Assembly: GCA_945643635.1 (NCBI GenBank)
Contig: CALZFC010000020.1
Location: forward strand, 2,380,001 to 2,444,000
DNA from: Allodiplogaster sudhausi
Taxonomy: Eukaryota > Nematoda > Chromadorea > Rhabditida > Diplogasteridae
DNA length: 64,000 bases
Reading direction: 5' to 3'
Made by a program: the position numbers and the translations under genes. Position 1 is the first letter of the stretch. Every line of letters starts with the position of its first letter. Positions 46,183-56,951 of the stretch are shown here, piece by piece. The notes beneath the pieces were generated by a model. It had not been told where the DNA came from. It ran no database searches and saw nothing but the letters and a program-made list of their open reading frames with translations.

Positions 46183-47749
46183 GAGAGCCTCTCTGTATGC
46201 CTCCAGTAGGGCCTGCCCCAGATCCAGATGTTGGATTTCGAGTATGAAAACATAGTCAGGCATGGCACAGGGCCCCATTAGCAAGATTAAATGGTTAAAA
46301 AAATTTTCAAAAAATTTTTTTGTGTGTATATTTTATGAATAGACGTATCTCGCTTCAAACTCAATATTTCTCAATTTTCTTTTTTTTATTGGCATCATCG
46401 TTGGATTCTAAACAAACACTGCCCAGATGTTTCAGTCAACTATTTCATTTTCACATCGAAAAATTACTTTTAATATTTGAATTTGACGGTTAAATACCTT
46501 ATACTCATTTGTGTGTGGGTGTTACATCTCAAAATGTAGAGCATTAAAAACTGTATAACATGCACAACCAATTGGCGAAAATGACATTAAAAAAATTAAT
46601 TTCTGGAAAATGCTAAAACCAATCTTAAAGGTTGACCTATCAACCGATAGCTATTTTTGCGCTCTATTGAAATAAATATATCCGCCAAAAAGTGTAAATT
46701 GGCAGCAAGGCCAAATAAGTGGCCAAAATATTCGAACATAAAAAAGTAGATCAAACAATCTATACATCATAACGTGATGTATGGGATAGTTGTTCGCCTT
46801 CGCGAAACCTATCGAATGGCATATAACATGTGGCGATAAGTTCAATCCACGAGCAATAACAGCCACGAAAACGTCCCCCAAAATATTGACTTTTCAACGG
46901 ACTCCAGGGCATTTTTTTCGGTACTCTTACTAATTGAGAGGACATTATTTATCAGTCACTATTTGCTATTCGGCTGGAGTACCGAAAAAGAGCCCTGGAG
47001 TCCGTTGAAAAGTCAATATTTTAGGGGGACATTTTCGCGGCTGTTATTGCTCGCGGATTGAACTTATCGCCACATGTTATATGCCATTCGATAGGTTTCG
47101 CGAAGGCGAACAACTATCCCATACATAACGTTATGATGTATAGATTGTTTGATCTATTTTTTTATGTTCGAATATTTTGGCCACTTATTTGGCCTTGCTG
47201 CCAATTTACACTTTTTGGCTCATATATTTATTTCGATAGAGCGCAAAAATAGCTAGCGGTTGATAGGTCAACCTTTAAGATTGGTTTTAGCATTTTCCAG
47301 AAATGAATTTTTTTTATGTCATTTTCGCCAATTGGTTGTGCATGTTATACAGTTTTTAATGCTCTACATTTTGAGATGTAACACCCACACACAAATGAGT
47401 ATAAGGTATTTACCGTCAAATTCAAATATTAAAAGTAATTTTTCGATGTGAAAATGAAATAGTTGACTGAAACATCTGGGTAGCTTTTGTTTAGAATCCA
47501 ACGATGATGCCAATAAAAAAAAGAAAATTGAGAAATATTGATGTTAAAGAAAGTTATGTGCACTTAAACTTTTCCACTACTTTTGCATACCCAATCAAGG
47601 AACAAAATTTTATAACAAAATTGACCTTCTAATTTTCTTCATAGTGCGCAGAGGTACCCCTGATTAAATTTTGAATAGCCAAATCAAAAATTTTTACAAC
47701 CGGAGCAGGCCCCTATGGAGGGCTGCTTGATCCTTACAGAGAGGCTCTC
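46183..47749. mobile_element. Foldback (MITE-like) transposon with TTAA target-site duplication
   Basis: About 1.57 kb inserted in the 5' flank of the two-repeat gene copy 2. Terminal inverted repeats GAGAGCCTCTCTG / CAGAGAGGCTCTC are flanked by TTAA on both sides (46179-46182 and 47750-47753). The sister block near 55870 has the empty site (CTTTAATATGG, minus-strand sense) with a single TTAA. Most of the element is one long palindrome, with arms of about 560 bp (46366-46924 and 46977-47535) around a spacer of about 50 bp. No transposase. TTAA duplication is characteristic of piggyBac-type elements; that assignment is inferred. Confidence 0.75.
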
Positions 47750-48250
47750 TTAATACGTTATTCACAGGGTAATAAATGGCCAATAGCATGGTGTCAGCTT
47801 AATAATTCTCCATATGAAATAAGAATGGCTAATTATCATCCGCTTCTCCTCTAATTCATTGATGAATAATAAATATCTATTCTTGAAGCGTTATTATTGA
47901 TAAAATTTGCATAAAGCACGTAGAAAGTGCTGCACTTGTTAATGGGAGAATTATGAAGCTTCGAAATGCAAGTAGAACCCTCATTTTCCATGCTTCCGAA
48001 GCTTTTGAAGTGATCCTTTCTTCACGCTTATTCCAATTTTAAAGAACAAATAACGAATTAGCATAGTCAATAGAGGAAAAACCTCAATCAGTGAAGGAAT
48101 AATTCTAATTCCACGTATTTTCGTTGTTTTCAGGTCAATGAACTCAGGAAGACTCGAAGAAATCACGTGAGTTCCATCAAAAGTTCGTAAAATTTGGCAA
48201 TTTCGACCTTTTTCCACCCGCTGAAGTCCATATTTGCATCCTTCGGCCCC

Positions 48251-48258
48251 TTTAAAAG
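48251..48258 (+). promoter_or_regulatory. TATA-like box of the two-repeat gene
   Basis: TTTAAAAG lies 105 bp before the ATG of copy 2 and is kept in copies 1 and 3. Confidence 0.45.
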
Positions 48259-48355
48259 CGGTCGGCCGCTGCAGTTTCCTCACTTCGCTCTTCACCAAGA
48301 GCTCTCCATCTCTCGTATCCCTGCTGCTCTTCACTTCTTCTTCTTACTTCTCGCC

Positions 48356-49955
48356 ATGCCAAACCCGCCACCGAAGGAAGACACTTGGGCTTTCCAGGTA
48401 TCCTCCTCTTTCTCCGCGAACCTAACCATCCTCCCTTCTGATCCCCTTTTTCATTTCAGCCAATCGGCGCTCCTTTCCCCGACGCTCCGGTGAAGGTTAT
48501 GGGCGAGCAGAACCAGTACGTGGCTCTGTGGTACAAGCACGGCGTGCCCATCCATGGCCGCGCCTGGAACAACGGCGGAGTCGTCGAGTGCTCCTTCCCC
48601 TACAAGAAGGCTGAGCTCACCGGCGCCAAGGATCTGGGCGGCCAGATTCAGGTGGGCATTTAGCATCAAATTATAACATGTAATTTTATGCAACTACTAA
48701 TTTCAAAATCATAACCCACATAATTTCTTTTATTGCAGATCTTGACGTACAAGGGCGACCACAATTCGCTGGGCTACTGGTACGAGTGGATCAAGTACTC
48801 GGACCGCTTCGCCAAGCTGGAAGAGAACCGCCAGCTCGTGAAGTGCGGCCAGTCCATGCCGATTCTCTGGAAGGGCGAGAAGGGCAACTTCCTCGGCTAC
48901 GTCGACAACAACACCGAGAAGGCCATCTTCAGGTGTGAAGAACCATGCGATATAAAAAAAATCGTAATTTATAAAAGTTTTTAGCCATGCTGGCGGCGCC
49001 ACCGAGTTCTCGGGCGGCCAGCTCAATGGCGAGTTCTACATCATCATGCGCAACTTCAAGGTTGCTTTTCTTGAAGAGAAAAGAAAAGAAATAATAAAAC
49101 TGCAGGGCGGCCCCCCGTTCTGCGAGTGCTCTTCCTGCGGTGCCGTCCCGCCGCGTCCGGGCCCGCGCGTCATGACGAACGAGTGGCTCGACGCCAAGGT
49201 CGGCGACCCGTGGCCGACTCGTCAGCTCGTCAAGTTTGTACTACTTCCTGATATGAAATGAGGAGAATTCATATTTCATATATCGATTTCAGGGCTCTGG
49301 ACAAGACCCTCGACACGATCCCCGGCCAGAACCCCGACCAGTACGTGGCCCTCTGGTACCAGGCCGGCGAGCCTGTTATGGGCCGCGTCTGGAACGAGGG
49401 TGGCAAGGTATGATGGACTATCGTCGCATTCAAATTCTAACTAAAAAGTTTGCTGTCGAAAATAATAATAATTCTTCTTCAGATCGCTGCCAACTTCGCG
49501 TGGGTCAACCGCGAGTTCACCGGAAACGTCGGCTCGCTGCAGCTGCTCGTCAACCTTTCCGAGCACGTCCGCGGTTTCGACTACCACTGGAAGCCCTTCT
49601 CCGTCAGTCCATTTGGCTGTTTGACCCGTCCAATGACCTACCGTACCCATTTTCCGTTCAGGAGGTCTTCGTCTTTGGAACGGAGCGCGAGTTCGTGCCC
49701 GTGCACGTCAACCACCACAAGGACGATCTCGCCGGCTGTCATCACATTCAATGGAAAGCAGATCCTTGGGAAAGGCAAGCCATTCACCAAATTGCTCCGC
49801 TTCTAGACTAAAACAATGATTTTCAGTGCGACGTCCGCAACGAGAAGTGCTCGGCTGGCTTCGGCGGCAAGGAGAACCAGATCATCGGGCCTGCCGTCCA
49901 CCCCGCCACCATCGTGCTCGCCCGCAAGGCCCGCAAGGGCTACAAGTTCGACTAG
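48356..49955 (+). CDS. Two-repeat W/N/G-rich protein, copy 2 (nine exons, one-base shift in exon 8)
   Basis: A conserved protein I associate with nematodes; no name or biochemical role is known to me. Exons: 48356-48397, 48460-48651, 48739-48932, 48985-49060, 49106-49233, 49293-49407, 49483-49602, 49662-49774 and 49827-49955. Two repeats share QYVALWY...[28 protein letters not shown] in exon 2 and [20 protein letters not shown] in exon 6. Both are followed by a W-rich region ([17 protein letters not shown]). Exon 5 has a CxC..C cluster (FCECSSCG). There is no signal peptide. An undamaged gene would be 369 aa. Here exon 8 has lost two bases and gained one relative to copy 3, shifting the last 60 or so residues. 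Exon 8 ends in a GC donor (AAAG|GCAAGC). AATAAA is at 50010. Confidence 0.7.
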
Positions 49956-50727
49956 ACTCCGCCCACCCGTCCAACACCAAATCCATTCAGTCCCAGTAAT
50001 GTCATATGGAATAAAGTATGTTTGAAAAGTATGAAGACTAATCGGATTTACACAATGCATGGGGCTGAATTCCTCGTTGGAATTGTTGCTGAAGAAAACT
50101 AATTTCGATATCGAATTATCTTTTGATCAAAATATCGAGCGAGAACTTCGATAACTTCAAAAACAAAGAGAAAAAAACGGGAAAAAGTAGCCGTTGCTGC
50201 TACTTCTTCTTCATTCCCTATAATCGCTTTCTGCTTCATCATTATCTTCCCCATTTTGTCTTTCAAACGAGTTTCCCTCCTCTCTGATTGTCGGACAGGA
50301 CGAAGAAAGTAATTGAATAGCTATATTTTATTCCTTAGAAAATGATTACCTTCCTTTCCAATCGCTTGACTCTCCAGTGAACAATCAATTCAAAATAATT
50401 TAGCCAAACAGGAGGAAAGCAATAGTGTTATTAGAAGGGAAAGAAAGTGAATAATAAAGACATTTATTCCTAGTTTCCTATCATAATAAAGGCTTCTATC
50501 AGATGATTAACAACAGAGCCAAGGTAACAATTCCGAAGGAATTTTCTCGTTCGTTTTCTTAGACTTTCCTTAATAATCTGTAAATCAGGTTTGCAATTGT
50601 CTCTTAGGCTTCTTCATCTACAAGTGTACAAGTAATAAGTATAAATACTTATTACTGACGCTGTGGTTCCAGAACAAATTCCCCTGCTTTCCGGGGGACC
50701 AGAAGAGATCCCTCTTCTTTTCGGAAA

Positions 50728-51270
50728 CTATTCGGTTCGGAATCCAGACTCAGACCCAAACCCAAACCCAAACCCAGACCCGGACCCAAACCCAGACAGA
50801 GACCCAAACTCAAACCCAGACTGGTGGCACTCAGACCACGACGGTCACGCAGACGAGAACTGGTATAACGGAGACCGTCCAGGTTCACTCTCACTTTTTT
50901 ACATAAGGCACATATTGGTATCTTGATTGTAGAAATAATGCTTGCTTTATTAAATAACAATCATTAATGAAAGCTTTAATTCAAGGCTGTGGTGCCGCTG
51001 AAGCACAGAATGAAGACGAAGAAGGAGATCGAAAAGGAGAAGAAGGAAAAGAAAGAAAAGGAGAAGAAATTGAAGAAGGAAAAGATAGAAAAGGAAAAGG
51101 AGAAGAAGAGGAAGGAGAAAGAGCGGAAGAAAAAGAAAAAGACGACGAAAGAGGAGAAGGAAGAGGAGGAGGAGAAGAAGGACGAGGAGTTCTTCGTCGA
51201 CATCGCCGCCCCCGACGGGAATCTGCCCGTCTTCGGTCCGCTCCTGCCCGACCAGACACAGACGTTGTGA
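50728..51270 (+). pseudogene. Membrane protein with K/E tail, copy IV (last two exons only)
   Basis: Begins within the QT-repeat exon, joined at about 50724 to the end of the inverted duplication near a hairpin. The K/E exon (50987-51270) is open and ends in the same DQTQTL. Upstream exons are missing. Confidence 0.75.
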
Positions 51271-51484
51271 ATGTGGATGGCGGTTCTAACACAGCGAACC
51301 GAATTCCTCTCTTTCTACCGAATCTCTTCTCCTCTGAATAAAATTGATTTCAATGTACAAACAAAAATAAGCATGGACCACTGAAAAGCTGATCGCACAT
51401 CTTTTTATTTAAATTATCATCTTTTTATTTAAATTTTATTTAAATTTTATTTAAATTAATTTAATTCGTTAACAAAAACTATGA

Positions 51485-51963
51485 AAGCATCAGAAGAGAG
51501 AGCGGGTCGGCGGATCACGAAGAGGCAACACCCCCTAGGCCTTCTCTCCCTTCAGCATCGTAGACATCTTAAAGATTTGCTCACAACTTTTAAAATTATG
51601 CGAAACCTGACTCCAATTGATCCCTCTCGCTTTTTCTCTCTTCCTTCCCAATACTCTGGTGGCCTTCGCGGTCATTCTCTCAAGCTATCCCTTCCTCCCC
51701 TCAGATCGATCATGTCACTCTTTCCGGGTTGGTAGAGACTGGAACAATCTGCCACAACAAATCATTACAACCAACTCACTATCATTTTTCCGCAGCTTTT
51801 GTTCCGACTCCTTACTTTCAGTGTAATTTATTTGTTTTGATTTGTTCTCCCTTTTACTCGCCTCTTTTGCCTTCAATTGCTTGACCCGTCCCATTGAATA
51901 TCAATTACATTATGCATACATACTGCTCCTTAAACCGGTCAATGCGATAAACAAATTGAATTG
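51485..51963 (+). mobile_element. Non-LTR remnant, copy IV
   Basis: Same LINE 3' remnant as at 27640, again directly downstream of a K/E-tail exon. Confidence 0.65.
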
Positions 51964-52252
51964 AACACTGTCTCTCACTGAAAAGAAAATGAGAAGTTTT
52001 AGTTCCATTAAGATTTCTTCTCTACTTTTATTCGATCCTGACCCGGAAGCCAAATATATTAGAAGTCATATATATTCGCCCGAAGAGCACGAAGAAGAGG
52101 GATCTCTTCTGGTCCCCCGGAAAGCAGGGGAATTTGTTCTGGAATCACAGCGTCAGTAATAAGTATTTATACTTATTACTTGTACACTTGTAGATGAAGA
52201 AGCCTAAGAGGCAATTGCAAACCTGATTTACAGATTATTAAGGAAAGTCTAA

Positions 52253-53039
52253 CAAGGGAAGTCTTTCGACGGGGTGTGGCAAACCATAACAATTTATACA
52301 TCATTCGAAAGCTCTCAACGAGCTGGTAACGTTTTTGATGTTTATAGCTGCAGAAGAGATTCTTTTTCGCCGAAATTGCAGGAAAAATACCCTAAAATTA
52401 ACATTTGCACGATATGTGATAGCTTTATGGACTCTAAAACTAATGTTTACGTAACAGTAGGCCATATAATAATTAATAACTTCATTTCTGATGACTTTTG
52501 GGAAAAAAAATCTTTTAGGCCATTTTTCACCAAAGGGGTCCCCCTTTGGTGAAAAATGGACTGTTTTGTATGGAGAAAAATAAATTTTTTCTTAAGAGAT
52601 TTTTGAGTTTTAAGCCACTAATTACTCTTTTTCAAGCCGTTTTTAACATGAAAAATTATAGTTCACATATTAAATCACGCTGTAAAATTTTCATATTCTC
52701 AAAAAGTCCATCTATCTCAAAAACTTCCATGTTTTTGCCTTAAACAACTGCGGATGTATTATTTCTATTTGAATCTTGTTTCTCTGTAAGAGCAAGTCGC
52801 TTACATTCCGCATAAAAAAATCCCGTTCGATTTCTTAACTTTTGCGGCTGCAGGCGCCTGGTCTGGAAGGGGACTCTACAAGCCAGGGCCCTTCCAGACC
52901 CAGGTACGCCTGTGCTTCGGTTTTTCTAGCGCTCTCTTCTGCAGCTATAAACATCAAATACGTTATCAGCTCGTTGAGAGCTTTCGAATGATGTATAATA
53001 TGTTGTGGTTTGCCACACCCCGCCGAAAGACTTCCCTTG
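52253..53039. mobile_element. Non-autonomous DNA transposon with TAA target-site duplication
   Basis: A 787-bp insertion absent from copy 1 of the block (28.46 kb, GTCTAAGAAAAC). It is flanked by TAA on each side (52250-52252 and 53040-53042). Terminal repeats CAAGGGAAGTCTTTCG / CGAAAGACTTCCCTTG extend as inverted repeats for about 110 bp. A small internal palindrome (CACCAAAGGGG / CCCCTTTGGTG) lies near 52530-52550. No transposase frame was seen. A 3-bp TAA/TTA duplication suggests the PIF/Harbinger group. Confidence 0.7.
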
Positions 53040-53545
53040 TAAGAAAACGAACGAGAAAATTCCTTCGGAATTGTTACCTTGGCTCTGTTGTTAATCATCT
53101 GATAGAAGCCTTTATTATGATAGGAAACTAGGAATAAATGTCTTTATTATTCACTTTCTTTCCCTTCTAATAACACTATTGCTTTCCTCCTGTTTGGCTA
53201 AATTATTTTGAATTGATTGTTCACTGGAGAGTCAAGCGATTGGAAAGGAAGGTAATCATTTTCTAAGGAATAAAATATAGCTATTCAATTACTTTCTTCG
53301 TCCTGTCCGACAAGCAGGGAGGAGGGAATCTCATTTGAAAGACAAAATTGGGAAGATAATGATGAAGCAGAGAGATGTTTATTAAGGCATAACAATAAGC
53401 ATAAATCGGGGATGATAGAGGTGCTTACAGGGAATGAAGAAGAAGTAGCAGCAACGGCTATTTTTTCTCCTTTTTTTCTCTTTGTTTTTGAAGTTATCGA
53501 AGTTCTCGCTCGATATTTTGATCAAAAGATAATTCGATATCGAAA

Positions 53546-55283
53546 TTAGTTTTCTTCAGCAACAATTCCAACGAGGAATTCAGCCCCATGCATTGTGTAA
53601 GTCCGATTAGTCTTCATACTTTTCAAACATACTTTATTCCATATGACACTACTGGGACTGAATGGATTTGGTGTTGGACGGGTGGGCGGAGTGTAGTCGA
53701 ACTTGTAGCCCTTGCGGGCCTTGCGGGCGAGCACGATGGTGGCGGGGTGGACGGCAGGCCCGATGATCTGGTTCTCCTTGCCGCCGCAGCCAGCCGAGCA
53801 CTTCTCGTTACGGACGTCGCACTGAAAATCATTGTTTTAGTCTAGAAGCGGAGCAATTTGGTGAATGGCTTGCCTTTCCAAGGATCTGCTTTCCATTGAA
53901 CGTGATGACAGCCGGCGAGATGTCGCCCTTGTGGTGGTTGACGTGCACGGGCACGAACTCGCGCTCCGTTCCAAAGACGAAGACCTCCTGAACGGAAAAT
54001 GGGTACGGTAGGTCATTGGACGGGTCAAACAGCCAAATGGACTGACGGAGAAGGGCTTCCAGTGGTAGTCGAAACCGCGGACGTGCTCGGAGAGGTTGAC
54101 GAGCAGCTGCAGCGAGCCGACGTTTCCGGTGAACTCGCGGTTGACCCACGCGAAGTTGGCAGCGATCTGAAGAAGAATTAGTATTATTTTCGACAGCAAA
54201 CTTTTTAGTTAGAATTTGAATGCGACGATAGTCCATCATACCTTGCCACCCTCGTTCCAGACGCGGCCCATAACCGGCTCGCCGGCCTGGTACCAGAGGG
54301 CCACGTACTGGTCGGGGTTCTGGCCGGGGATCGTGTCGAGGGTCTTGTCCAGAGCCCTGAAATCGATATATGAAATATGAATTCTCCTCATTTCTTATCA
54401 GGAAGTAGTACAAACTTGACGAGCTGACGAGTCGGCCACGGGTCGCCGACCTTGGCGTCGAGCCACTCGTTCGTCATGACGCGCGGGCCCGGGACTCACC
54501 GCAGGAAGAGCACTCGCAGAACGGGGGGCCGCCCTGCAGTTTATTATTTCATTTCTTTTCTCTTCAAGAAAAGCAACCTTGAAGTTGCGCATGATGATGT
54601 AGAACTCGCCGTTGAGCTGGCCGCCCGAGAACTCGGTGGCGGCGCCAGCATGGCTAAAAACTTTTATAAATTACGATTTTTTTCTATATCGCATGGTTCT
54701 TCACACCTGAACATGGCCTTCTCGGTGTTGTTGTCGACGTAGCCGAGGAAGTTGCCCTTCTCGCCCTTCCAGAGAATCGGCATGGACTGGCCGCACTTCA
54801 CGAGCTGGCGGTTCTCTTCCAGCTTGGCGAAGCGGTCCGAGTACTTGATCCACTCGTACCAGTAGCCCAGCGAATTGTGGTCGCCCTTGTACGTCAAGAT
54901 CTGCAATAAAAGAAATTATGTGGGTTATGATTTTAAATTTAGTAGTTGCATAAAATAATATGTTATAATTTGATGCTAAATGCCCGCCTGAATCTGGCCG
55001 CCCAGATCCTTGGCGCCGGTGAGCTCAGCCTTCTTGTAGGGGAAGGAGCACTCGACGACTCCGCCGTTGTTCCAGGCGCGGCCGTGGATGGGCACGCCGT
55101 GCTTGTACCACAGAGCCACGTACTGGTTGTGCTCGCCCATAACCTTCACCGGAGCGTCGGGGAAAGGAGCGCCGATTGGCTGAAAGGAAAAAGGGGATCA
55201 GAAGGGAGGATGGTTAGGTTCGAGTCGAAAGAGGAGGATACCTGGAAAGCCCAAGTGTCCTCCTTCGGTGGCGGGTTTGGCAT
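53546..55283 (-). pseudogene. Two-repeat W/N/G-rich protein, copy 3 (exon 5 deletion, stop lost)
   Basis: All nine exons are present in inverted orientation. Exon 8 is intact here ([21 protein letters not shown]), which defines the correct family sequence. Exon 5 has a 10-bp deletion after SSCG (near 54492-54500) that shifts the frame and creates a GTGAGT donor-like site. The normal stop after KGYKFD is changed from TAG to TAC, so the frame continues about 50 residues (YTPPTRPTPNPF...) to 53546. Probably non-functional, unless the exon 5 lesion is an error. Confidence 0.7.
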
Positions 55284-56197
55284 GGCGAGAAGTAAGAAGA
55301 AGAAGTGAAGAGCAGCAGGGATACGAGAGATGGAGAGCTCTTGTTTAAGAGCGAAGTGAGGAAACTGCAGCGGCCGACCGCTTTTAAAGGGGCCGAAGAA
55401 TGCAAATATGAACTTCAGAGGGTGGAAAGAGGGCGAAATTGCCAAATTTTAAGAACTTTTGATGGAACTCACGTGATTTATTCGAGTTTTCCTGAGTTCA
55501 TTGACCTGAAAACAACGAACATATTTGTAATTAGAATTATTCATCACTGATTGAGGTTTTTCCTCTATTGACTATGCTAATTCGTTATTTCTTCTTTAAA
55601 AATTGTAATAAGCGTGAAGAAAGGATCACTTCTAAAGAAAACAAGGGTTCAATTTCGAAGCTTCATCAATTCTCCCATTTACAAGTGCAGCACTTTCTAC
55701 TTGCTTTATGCAAATTTTATCAATACTACCGCTTCAAAAATAGATATTTATTATTCATCAATGAATTAGAGGAGAAGCGGATGATAATTAGCCATTCTTA
55801 TTTCCTATGGAAAATTATTAAGCTGACACCATGTTATTGTCCATTTATTACCCGGTGAATACCATATTAAAGAAATTAATCAATGTGTCATGAAATTCGA
55901 GTGGATTCTTTGTTCGTTCTTTGCAATCACAATTTCTACATGGAATATCTCAAAGTAGAATCATTGATAATAATTGAAAGCACGAAAGTCTAGAACACGA
56001 CCCTTCAATTGTTCTCGAAACATTTTCCACCTCTTCTTGCCCTTCGGAGCGTGTTTTCCGAATAAAGAACATTTATTCGATTGCGTTATTTCCATTAAAT
56101 TGCGAGATTTCTTCTTTTTCTTCTTTATGGGACGATTGTGAAATGGAAGGTGAAAGGAGAAGTGGAGAGTTGATTGGCTGAGGGAAGGGAGAGTGAA

Positions 56198-56443
56198 TCA
56201 GAGGCACGGGTACCCGTACCCGTACCCAGGGTACTGGCCGACGTAAGCTGAGTAGCCTGCAGTTAATACTTTATTAATTTTTTATCGTTCATTATTAAAG
56301 GCAGACCGTAGGGAGAAGCGTAGGCGCCATAAAGCTGAAATTGAAAGCTAATTATATTATATCTTGTTTAATTCCTTCCCTTAAAATAATCTCTGATCTA
56401 AGTAACATTCGCGGAGTAGTACGGGCTGCCTACGGCTCCAGGG
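56198..56443 (-). CDS. Tyr/Gly-rich small protein, 3' exons (copy 2)
   Basis: Minus-strand exons 56443-56407 (PGAVGSPYYSAN), 56334-56307 (LYGAYASPYG) and 56256-56198 (GYSAYVGQYPGYGYGYPCL, stop) are in phase with one another. The first is longer than its counterpart at 45.6 kb. No start exon was found. The gene is convergent with copy 3 of the two-repeat gene and divergent from the repeat-protein promoter. Confidence 0.45.
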
Positions 56444-56876
56444 CTGAAAATAGTGTTTTTTTTGTTTCTTCAAGTATCATCAAACTAAGCCCGTTATTAA
56501 ATAGATTTATATTGCTAGATAGAATTTTAAGTTTATCACCAGTAGTAGCTCGGGGCCATCCTTTGAGAGTGAGGAGAGGTGAAGTGAATTTTCTAGTTGT
56601 ATTTCTAAGCTTCATCAATTCTCGCATTTGCAAGTGCTGCACTTTATTCGTGCATTCTTGAAAGTGTATCAATAGCGCATTGGCTGACTAGAATGCCACT
56701 CGTGTATTTCATCCAAAATCGAATTTTAGGCGTAAAGAATTCGTTCAAACATGAAAGGTCATGAACACTTGAGGTCATTATCGGAAATCGAACTGAAGGA
56801 CGTGAGTACTTGTCAAAATCACGAAAATCTGGTTAATAGTCGCATAAAAAGTGCGGGGAAAGGGTATCCAGGGCAG

Positions 56877-56883
56877 TATAAAA
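56877..56883 (+). promoter_or_regulatory. TATA box of the Q/Y/A/P-rich repeat protein gene
   Basis: TATAAAA lies 69 bp before the ATG at 56952, at a spacing that fits a core promoter. Absent from copy I. Confidence 0.7.
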
Positions 56884-56951
56884 GAGCCCCTCGGAACAGG
56901 AAATCATCTCAGTCTCGACTTCGCTCTCCGGTCTTCAGAGGAACTCCGAAG

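Noticed and set aside
48451..49026. Open frames antisense to the two-repeat gene
   Set aside because: Caused by strong third-position G/C bias of the sense gene.
56341..56672. Both-strand open frames upstream of the repeat-protein promoter
   Set aside because: They overlap the Tyr/Gly-rich exons in other frames and have no domain or splice support.
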